Positions 1-5,393 of a stretch of DNA of 12,724 nucleotides are shown piece by piece. The stretch is from assembly GCA_028821035.1 (NCBI GenBank), contig JAPPHP010000080.1:1-12724 (forward strand), written 5' to 3'. The stretch's first letter is position 1, and the number at the start of each line of letters is the position of its first letter. Under the pieces are notes generated by a model. That model was given only the letters and a program-made list of their open reading frames with translations. It had not been told where the DNA came from and did no database searches. The translations under genes and the position numbers were made by a program. Origin of the DNA: Gammaproteobacteria bacterium. GTDB taxonomy: Bacteria > Pseudomonadota > Gammaproteobacteria > Pseudomonadales > Azotimanducaceae.

Positions 1-134
1 TCGACCGTTCCCGTGATCGAGTTGCCGGTCTGCGTGACGTGGAAGACGGCTGGCAGGTTGCCGTAGGAGGATTGGATCTCGACGTCCCAGCTACCGCTCG
101 CCGGCGCGGCGGTTTCGTCGGCCTTGGCTGTCAT
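1..134 (-). CDS. Partial small protein, probable beta-sheet domain (5' part only)
   Basis: Reading leftward from an ATG at 132-134, 44 codons stay open to the window edge, so only the N-terminus is present. It begins MTAKADETAAPASGSWDVEI and continues with an alternating polar/hydrophobic pattern ending near TGNSITGTV. This resembles the small beta-barrel-like domains (WDV...Q.G....TGT) found alone or fused to hydrolases in many Gram-negative genomes; I recognise the style, not a named family. A purine-rich AGAGAGG lies 8 bases upstream of the ATG on the minus strand, which supports this start. There is no signal peptide; the first 14 residues look like a flexible leader. It is divergent from the VOC gene, with about 90 bp between them. 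Function unknown. Confidence 0.6.
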   Translation of the reverse strand, partial: MTAKADETAAPASGSWDVEIQSSYGNLPAVFHVTQTGNSITGTV

Positions 135-224
135 CGGCGTGACCTCTCTGATGCAACGATGCGTCGGCGTGATGGTCCGTGCAGACTATCATCGCGATCG
201 CGGGTCCAGAGGAGTATGCAAGCC

Positions 225-608
225 ATGCCGGAAAGCTACATCCGCCACGGATTCGGCAGCGTGCGTCCCTACCTGTACGGCGCTTACGAGTTGCCGGAGT
301 TTCTCGGCACCGTGTTCGGCGCGCGGGAGGTCGAGCGGCACGAGGCGCCCGACCGGCGCGCCGCGCATGTCGAGATGGTCATCGGCGACAGTGGGCTGGT
401 GATCGAGGCGGGCGAGATGCCGCCGGGGCACGAACCGACGTGGGCGTCCGTCTACGTGTACGTCGAAGACGTCGATGCCGTGTACGGGCGGGCCATCGAC
501 GCCGGCGCCGAGCCGATCACCGCGCCGGAGGACAAACCCTACGGAGAACGCGGCTGCGGCTTCCGCGCGTTCGGCAATACATGGTGGGTCGCGACGTACC
601 TCGGGTGA
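225..608 (+). CDS. VOC-superfamily (glyoxalase/bleomycin-resistance-like, PhnB-type) protein
   Basis: A 127-residue protein with the length and pattern of a single-domain vicinal-oxygen-chelate protein. An N-terminal half (FLGTVFGAREVERHEAPD, then AHVEMVIGDSGLVIEAGE, residues 27-64) is followed by VYVYVEDVDAVYGRAIDAGA (77-95) and a closing strand near FGNTWWVATYLG (116-127). The PhnB-type ending usually reads DPFGN.W.IATH. Here the DP is replaced by a shorter RA and the final His by Tyr, so the usual metal site may be degenerate and no substrate can be proposed. The start at 225 is preferred over the ATG at 216 because AGAGGAG (208-214) lies 10 bases upstream of 225 but only one base from 216. 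It is a single gene, divergent from the partial gene at the left edge and convergent with katG. Confidence 0.8.
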   Translation: MPESYIRHGFGSVRPYLYGAYELPEFLGTVFGAREVERHEAPDRRAAHVEMVIGDSGLVIEAGEMPPGHEPTWASVYVYVEDVDAVYGRAIDAGAEPITAPEDKPYGERGCGFRAFGNTWWVATYLG

Positions 609-620
609 CGCCCCCGGCAA

Positions 621-659
621 GGGGCCCGCTCGGCTCCAAGCCAAGCCGAGCGGCGCCCC
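621..659. terminator. Long hairpin between convergent VOC gene and katG (probable bidirectional terminator)
   Basis: CCGCTCGGCT (626-635) pairs perfectly with AGCCGAGCGG (644-653) around an 8-base loop. The stem continues with GGGGC (621-625) against GCCCC (655-659) if C654 is bulged, giving about 15 base pairs. It lies between the stop codons of two convergent genes (608 and 667), as expected of a shared terminator. Neither side has a clear T-run, so it may act as an RNA-stabilising or Rho-assisted element rather than a classical intrinsic terminator. Confidence 0.6.
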
Positions 660-666
660 GTCACCT

Positions 667-2856
667 TCACCGCACGTCGAACCGGTCCAGGTTCATTACC
701 TTGTCCCACGCGGCGAGGAAGTCCCAGACGAACCGCTCCTCCGAGTCCTCGCACGCATAGACTTCGGCGAGCGCGCGGAGCTGCGAGTTCGAACCGAACA
801 CCAGGTCGACCCGAGTGGCGGTCCACCGGAGGTCGCCGGTCTCCCGGTCGCGCCCCACGAACACGTCCTCGGTCTCCGATGCCTCCCACTTCGTGTTCAT
901 GTCCAGCAGATGTACGAAGAAGTCGTTCGTGAGCGTCTCCGGCAACCTCGTGAGGACACCGTGCCGGGACCGGTCGAAGTTGGTGTCCAGCACGCGCAGG
1001 CCGCCGATGAGCGCCGTCATCTCCGGCGCCGTCAGCGTCAGGAGCTGGGCCCGGTCGACCAGCAGTTCCTCCGCGCGGAGCCCGCTTGCCCCGTTGCGGT
1101 AGTTGCGGAACCCGTCCGCCGCCGGTTCGAGCACGGCGAACGCATCGACGTCCGTCTGCTCCTGCGAGGCGTCGGTGCGCCCGGGCGTGAACGGGATGGT
1201 CACGTCGTGTCCCGCGTTCCGCGCGGCCTGCTCGATGGCGGCGCACCCTCCGAGCACGATCAGGTCGGCGAGCGACACGCGCTTGCCGCCGGACGCCCGG
1301 GCATTGAACGCCCGCTGCACGTCCTCCAGCGCCACGAGCACGCGAGCGAGCCGGGTCGGGTCGTTGACCTCCCAGTCCTTCTGCGGCGCGAGGCGGATGC
1401 GCGCCCCGTTCGCCCCGCCGCGCAGGTCGGAGCCGCGGAAGGTCGAGGCCGAGGCCCAGGCGGTGGAGACCAGTTCGGACACGGAGAGCCCGGACGCGAG
1501 GAGCCGGGCCTTCAGCGCGGCGATGTCGTCCCTGTCGATCAACGGGTGGTCCACGGCGGGGACCGGGTCCTGCCAGACGAGTTCCTCGGCCGGGACCTCC
1601 GGCCCGAGGTAGCGTGAGCGCGGCCCCATGTCGCGGTGCGTCATCTTGAACCAGGCGCGCGCGAAGGCGTCGGCGAACGCGTCCGGGTCGGCGTGGAAGC
1701 GCCGCGAGATGGGCTCGTAGACCGGGTCCATCCTGAGCGCCATGTCCGCCGTGGTCATGATCGGCGCGTGCCGTTGCGCCGGATCGTGGGCGTCCGGCAC
1801 GAGGTCCGAGCCGGCGCCCTCCTTCGGTATCCACTGGTAAGCGCCAGCCGGGCTCTTCACGCACTCCCACTCGTAGCCGAAGAGGACATCGAAGTAGCCG
1901 TTGTCCCACCGCACTGGGTTCGCGGTCCAGGCGCCCTCGATGCCGCTCGTGATCGTGTCGGCGCCGTGGCCCGTGCCGAAGCCGCTCTTCCAGCCGAGCC
2001 CCTGCTCGGCGATGTCGGCGGCCTCCGGTTCCGGGCCGACAAGCGCTTCCGGACCCGCGCCGTGACACTTACCGAACGTGTGTCCGCCGGCGATGAGCGC
2101 GACGGTCTCCTCGTCGTTCATGGCCATGCGGGCGAAGGTCTCGCGGATGTCGCGGCCCGAGGCGACCGGGTCCGGCTCGCCGTTTGGCCCCTGCGGGTTG
2201 ACGTAGATCAGGCCCATCTGGACGGCCCCCAGCGGGTCCTCGAGATCGCGGTCGCCGGAGTAACGCTCATCGCCCAGCCACTCGCGCTCCGAGCCCCAGT
2301 AGATGTCGGTCTCGGGCTCCCAGATGTCCTCGCGCCCGCCCGCGAAGCCGAAGGTCCGAAAGCCCATCGACTCCAGCGCGCAGTTGCCGGCCAGGATCAT
2401 CAGGTCGGCCCACGAGAGCTTCCGGCCGTACTTCTGCTTCACCGGCCAGAGCAGCATCCGCGCCTTGTCGAGGTTGGCGTTGTCCGGCCAGCTGTTGAGC
2501 GGCGCGAAGCGCTGCGCGCCCGTTCCGCCACCACCGCGGCCGTCGCCCATCCGGTAGGTGCCGGCGCTGTGCCAGGCCATCCGGATGAAGAGCGGGCCGT
2601 AGTGGCCGTAGTCGGCCGGCCACCAGGCCTGCGAGGTGGTCATCACCTCGACGATGTCTCGCTTGACGGCGTCGAGGTCGAGGCTCTCGAACTCCGTCGC
2701 GTAGTCGAACGCCTCGCCCATGGGGTTGGACAGGGGGGAGTGTCGGTGCAGCACGTCGAGGCGCAACTGGCGCGGCCACCAGTCCGCGTTCACGGTGCCG
2801 CGAAGCACGGCGTTGTTGCCGGTCGCGCCCGTCACCGGGCATCGGTTCTCGCTCAT
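667..2856 (-). CDS. katG: Catalase-peroxidase KatG
   Basis: A 729-residue bifunctional heme enzyme, normal length for the family, that removes hydrogen peroxide by catalase and peroxidase reactions. Both halves of the duplicated peroxidase fold are present. The distal site is RMAWHSAGTY with Arg92, Trp95 and His96. The Met-Tyr-Trp adduct residues are Trp95, Tyr218 (GLIYVNPQGP) and Met244 (FARMAMNDEE). The proximal heme ligand is His259 (AGGHTFGKCHGA), with Trp310 (SGIEGAW), Asp371 (TTADMALRMDP) and the mobile Arg408 (THRDMGP). Spacings match Mycobacterium tuberculosis KatG almost exactly; Ser304 corresponds to its Ser315. Start chosen at MSENRCPVTG because AAGGAG lies 6 bases upstream; the longer open frame to 3048 crosses the promoter. 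No signal peptide, so cytosolic. Divergent from oxyR, its likely peroxide-responsive activator. Confidence 0.98.
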   Translation of the reverse strand: MSENRCPVTGATGNNAVLRGTVNADWWPRQLRLDVLHRHSPLSNPMGEAFDYATEFESLDLDAVKRDIVEVMTTSQAWWPADYGHYGPLFIRMAWHSAGTYRMGDGRGGGGTGAQRFAPLNSWPDNANLDKARMLLWPVKQKYGRKLSWADLMILAGNCALESMGFRTFGFAGGREDIWEPETDIYWGSEREWLGDERYSGDRDLEDPLGAVQMGLIYVNPQGPNGEPDPVASGRDIRETFARMAMNDEETVALIAGGHTFGKCHGAGPEALVGPEPEAADIAEQGLGWKSGFGTGHGADTITSGIEGAWTANPVRWDNGYFDVLFGYEWECVKSPAGAYQWIPKEGAGSDLVPDAHDPAQRHAPIMTTADMALRMDPVYEPISRRFHADPDAFADAFARAWFKMTHRDMGPRSRYLGPEVPAEELVWQDPVPAVDHPLIDRDDIAALKARLLASGLSVSELVSTAWASASTFRGSDLRGGANGARIRLAPQKDWEVNDPTRLARVLVALEDVQRAFNARASGGKRVSLADLIVLGGCAAIEQAARNAGHDVTIPFTPGRTDASQEQTDVDAFAVLEPAADGFRNYRNGASGLRAEELLVDRAQLLTLTAPEMTALIGGLRVLDTNFDRSRHGVLTRLPETLTNDFFVHLLDMNTKWEASETEDVFVGRDRETGDLRWTATRVDLVFGSNSQLRALAEVYACEDSEERFVWDFLAAWDKVMNLDRFDVR

Positions 2857-2931
2857 GTTCGTCTCCTTCTGGCGTGTCCCGCTGCTTGTGGCATTGGGGG
2901 CAGCGTAGGAGTGAACCGTCATTCGTGTACA

Positions 2932-2968
2932 ACAATTATTTTTTATGGTACTGATCGTATTTTTCGAT
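2932..2968. promoter_or_regulatory. Candidate OxyR operator between katG and oxyR
   Basis: The OxyR consensus is four half-sites, ATAG-N7-CTAT-N7-ATAG-N7-CTAT. With exactly this spacing the sequence gives ACAA (2932-2935), TTAT (2943-2946), ATCG (2954-2957) and CGAT (2965-2968), 11 matches of 16. The last two form a perfect inverted repeat, ATCG-N7-CGAT. The block is a striking AT-rich island in a GC-rich window, 22 bases upstream of the oxyR start and about 75 bases upstream of katG. This placement fits autorepression of oxyR and activation of katG from one site. Inferred from spacing; individual half-sites are imperfect. Confidence 0.5.
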
Positions 2969-2990
2969 TGCCTGAGCCCAAGACGCGCCC

Positions 2991-3890
2991 ATGAAACGCC
3001 TCCCGTCCATGCGGCAACTCCAGTACCTGGTGGCGCTCGCGGACACACGGCACTTCGGGCGCGCCGCCGAGCGGTGCTTTATCACGCAGTCGACGCTCAG
3101 CGCCGGGATCCGCGACCTCGAGGCCCTGCTCGGTGTGCCTATCGCGGAGCGCTCCAACCGGCGCGTGCTGATCACGCCGGCCGGCCTGCGCATGGCGGAG
3201 CGGGCCAGGGCGCTCCTGCGCGACGCGGAGGAGATCATGGAACTGGCCCGCGCCGGGCGCGCGCCGATGACCGGCGAGATGCGGCTGGGGGTCATACCCA
3301 CCATCGGCCCGTTCCTGCTGCCTCGTGTGCTGCCGGTGCTGCGGGAACGCTTCCCGGAGCTGACGGTGTACCTCCGGGAAGAGCAGACGGCGCCCCTGCT
3401 CGCCCGGGTGGAGGCCGGCGAGCTCGATGTCGGGGTGATCGCGCTGCCGTACGACACTGGCGATCTGACGATGGAGGTCGCTTTCGAGGACGAGTTCCTG
3501 TTCGCATGCCACGCCAGTCATGCGCTCGCCGGCGCCGGGGAGGTCCCGCTCGACGCGCTCGAGGGAGAGCCACTGCTGCTGCTGGAGGAAGGCCACTGCC
3601 TGCGCGGACACACGCTCGACGTCTGCCGCCTGGGCGACCCGCGGGCGCGCGCGCAGTTCGAAGCGAGCAGCCTGCACACGCTCGTGCAGATGGTGGCGGC
3701 CGGCATCGGCGTTACCCTGGTCCCCCGGCTCGCGGTCGATACGCACATCACGGAGGGCACGGGCATCTCCCTCTCGCCGCTCGCCGTCCGGGCGGCGCGC
3801 GGGATCGGGTTGACGTGGCGGAGGACCTCGCCCCGCGCGGAGGAGTTCCGCGTGCTGGCGGCGACGCTGCGCGAGCTGACGTCGGGCTAA
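2991..3890 (+). CDS. oxyR: OxyR, LysR-type hydrogen peroxide sensor/regulator
   Basis: A 299-residue LysR-family regulator. The winged helix-turn-helix occupies about residues 7-65 (LQYLVALADTRHFGRAAERC, then TQSTLSAGIRDLEALLG), followed by a linker helix and a substrate-binding-like domain from about residue 95. The decisive feature is EEGHCLRGHTLDVC: Cys203 and Cys212 have the same context and nine-residue spacing as the redox pair Cys199/Cys208 of E. coli OxyR, where disulfide formation by peroxide switches the protein on. Start taken at 2991; an internal ATG at 3009 (Met7) is possible, and neither has a strong ribosome-binding site. Divergently paired with katG, a classical OxyR target, across a gap with a plausible operator. 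Its stop is 7 bases from an ECF sigma gene, so cotranscription is possible. Confidence 0.95.
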   Translation: MKRLPSMRQLQYLVALADTRHFGRAAERCFITQSTLSAGIRDLEALLGVPIAERSNRRVLITPAGLRMAERARALLRDAEEIMELARAGRAPMTGEMRLGVIPTIGPFLLPRVLPVLRERFPELTVYLREEQTAPLLARVEAGELDVGVIALPYDTGDLTMEVAFEDEFLFACHASHALAGAGEVPLDALEGEPLLLLEEGHCLRGHTLDVCRLGDPRARAQFEASSLHTLVQMVAAGIGVTLVPRLAVDTHITEGTGISLSPLAVRAARGIGLTWRRTSPRAEEFRVLAATLRELTSG

Positions 3891-3897
3891 TGTCAAG

Positions 3898-4485
3898 GTG
3901 ACGGCCTCCGTGCGGGCCAGGAAAGGCAGCCGGGATCCGCGCAGCGACGAGACGCTGGTCGGGGCCTGCAACCGCGGCGGACCCGGCGCCGCGGCGGCAT
4001 TCGAAGCGCTCTACCGGCGCCACGGGGACTACGTGCTGCGGGTCGCGCTGCGCTTCGCGCCGGACATGGAGACGGCGTTAGACGTGCTGCAGGAGACGTT
4101 CCTGCAACTGCTCAGGAAGTTCCCCCCGGGCGGGGACGGGATCGAGCTGACGGCGCGTTTCACGACCCTGCTCTATCCGATCGCCAGGAACGCCGCCATC
4201 GACGCCCGGCGGCGAGCGGCGAGGATGCCCGTCGATGCCGACACCACGCCCGACGACCTTCCCGCGGCGCCCGAACCGGACACGGACGACCTCGGCAGGC
4301 TCCTCGCCGCCCTGCCCGATTCCCAGCGCGAGACGCTCATGCTCCGTTTCGTCGACGGACTGACGCTCGACGAGATCGCGGAAGCCCTCGCCGTTCCCCT
4401 GGGGACGGTGAAGTCGCGCCTGCATCTCGGGGTCGCGCGGCTGCGGTCCTCGCCGGCGCTGCGAGACTATTTCGAGATCGAGTGA
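3898..4485 (+). CDS. ECF-type RNA polymerase sigma factor
   Basis: 195 residues in the two-domain sigma-70 arrangement of extracytoplasmic function sigma factors. Region 2 is about 34-104 (AFEALYRRHGDYVLRVALRF, ALDVLQETFLQLLRKF). An acidic, proline-rich linker follows (110-132). Region 4 is about 134-184 (LLAALPDSQRETLMLRFVDG, then LDEIAEALAVPLGTVKSRLH, a clear helix-turn-helix). The start is probably GTG at 3898; GTG at 3910 is an alternative, and neither has a strong Shine-Dalgarno, so coupling to the oxyR stop seven bases upstream is plausible. It heads a cluster with a one-TM protein, a secreted protein and a VIT-VWA lipoprotein, so it probably responds to an envelope signal and controls this cluster. 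No zinc-finger anti-sigma factor is encoded nearby; the next gene is the best candidate for that role. Confidence 0.93.
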   Translation: MTASVRARKGSRDPRSDETLVGACNRGGPGAAAAFEALYRRHGDYVLRVALRFAPDMETALDVLQETFLQLLRKFPPGGDGIELTARFTTLLYPIARNAAIDARRRAARMPVDADTTPDDLPAAPEPDTDDLGRLLAALPDSQRETLMLRFVDGLTLDEIAEALAVPLGTVKSRLHLGVARLRSSPALRDYFEIE

Positions 4486-4530
4486 ACCTTTTCCGGTCTT
4501 CGCGCGTTACAGGAACAGAGGACGCGCGAC

Positions 4531-4917
4531 ATGGCCGACAACAACATCCCCGACGACCGCCTGCCGGAAGCGCTGATCGACGAACTGAAACGTCGTGACG
4601 CGGCGCCAAACGCGATCACGTCGCGCGTGGACCGGACCCTCGCCGCCGCGGCGCGCGCACACTTCGGAGCGCCACGGGCGGTGTGGCATCGTCCCGGCGC
4701 CTGGGCCGCGGCCGCCGCAAGCGCGGTGCTCGCCGTCGGGCTCGCGACCAGCTATCTGCCGGACCGGGATCGCGGGACCGTCTACGCGGACGTCGACGGG
4801 TCCGGGCAGATCGACATCGCGGACGTGCTCGCCCTGGCCCGGGAAGGCGTCGCGCAGGCCGAACTCGACGCGTTCGCCCGGCGCGTGGTCGCACTGGACG
4901 GGGGCGGTACGCCATGA
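4531..4917 (+). CDS. Single-pass membrane protein with dockerin-like EF-hand loop; candidate anti-sigma partner
   Basis: 128 residues in three visible parts. A charged N-terminal segment (1-57, e.g. LPEALIDELKRRDAAPNAIT) is presumably cytoplasmic. One hydrophobic helix, about 58-76 (WAAAAASAVLAVGLATSYL), has basic residues on the N-side. The C-terminal 50 residues contain DVDGSGQIDIADVLALAREG (87-106). Asp87, Asp89, Ser91, Gln93, Asp95 and Asp98 occupy the calcium-ligand positions of a dockerin/EF-hand loop, and the following helix fits one dockerin repeat. A true dockerin has two such repeats; only one is evident. GAGG lies 9 bases upstream of the ATG. Its position after an ECF sigma gene, small size and single TM suggest a role in holding or sensing for the sigma factor, but no known anti-sigma motif is visible. 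The last codons overlap the next gene by 4 bases. Confidence 0.8.
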   Translation: MADNNIPDDRLPEALIDELKRRDAAPNAITSRVDRTLAAAARAHFGAPRAVWHRPGAWAAAAASAVLAVGLATSYLPDRDRGTVYADVDGSGQIDIADVLALAREGVAQAELDAFARRVVALDGGGTP

Positions 4918-5393
4918 GCTCGCGGTCCCGAGTTCCGCCCGTATGGCTCGCGCTGGTGGCCGCCTTCACGATGTTCGCGTCTGCGGATCCCGATGACGCG
5001 TCCGCGCCCCGCTTCGTCCCTGTCGAGGTCTACCTCGAGAGTCCGGAACCGGTGGCCGCCTGGCAGTTCGAGTTCGCCGACCGCGCCGGGGCGATGAAGG
5101 TCGTGGGCATCGAGCGCGGCGGCCACGACGCCTTCCCGCGCGCGCCCTACTACGACCGGGACGCCCTCGCCAGCGGCACGGCGCCGCGCATCGTCGTCGC
5201 GGACTACTCGCTCGTCCTCGAGGCCGCGTTGCCGCGGGGACGGTTTCGGCTGGCGACGCTGCACCTCATGCTCGAAGGCGAACCCGACTTCGAGTTGCGG
5301 CTTGTAACGGCGACCACGCCCGGAGGCGTGCCGATCGCCGCGTCCATCGCACTGGGGGATTCCCCCACAGAACCACGGGAAACAGAGCCATGA
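4914..5393 (+). CDS. Secreted protein with cohesin-like beta domain (hypothetical)
   Basis: 159 residues starting at an ATG that overlaps the previous stop codon (ATGA, 4914-4917), indicating translational coupling. Residues 1 to about 24 form a signal peptide (RVPPVWLALVAAFTMFASA). The mature part begins VPVEVYLESPEPVAAWQFEF, continues with VVGIERGGHDAF, then RIVVADYSLVLEAALPRGRF and LATLHLMLEGEPDFELRLVT, and ends with G.PIAASIAL. This order of strands (value-holding first strand, aW/gFqfef strand, late LP.G.fr.atLhl strand) resembles cohesin-type domains, but I cannot confirm it by search. Its neighbour carries a dockerin-like loop, which makes a cohesin-dockerin-type contact in the periplasm an attractive inference. 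Its stop overlaps the next start (ATGA, 5390-5393). Near its end, TGGGGG (5353-5358) and CCCCCA (5362-5367) form a small hairpin before the downstream start. Confidence 0.75.
   Translation: MSSRSRVPPVWLALVAAFTMFASADPDDASAPRFVPVEVYLESPEPVAAWQFEFADRAGAMKVVGIERGGHDAFPRAPYYDRDALASGTAPRIVVADYSLVLEAALPRGRFRLATLHLMLEGEPDFELRLVTATTPGGVPIAASIALGDSPTEPRETEP

Noticed and set aside
187..192. TATCAT as a -10 box for the VOC gene
   Set aside because: No acceptable -35 element lies 16-18 bases upstream, so the match alone is not enough.
39..224. Upstream extension of the VOC protein
   Set aside because: It overlaps the divergent partial gene and adds arginine-rich sequence without family similarity; the ribosome-binding site supports 225.
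475..2068. Long open frames (up to 509 codons) on both strands over katG
   Set aside because: They are Arg/Gly/Pro-rich shadows produced by high GC at third positions; the katG frame has full family conservation across the same DNA.
2857..3048. Upstream extension of the katG frame to 3048
   Set aside because: It would cross the operator and the oxyR start, and the added residues have no family match; the start at 2856 has a good ribosome-binding site.
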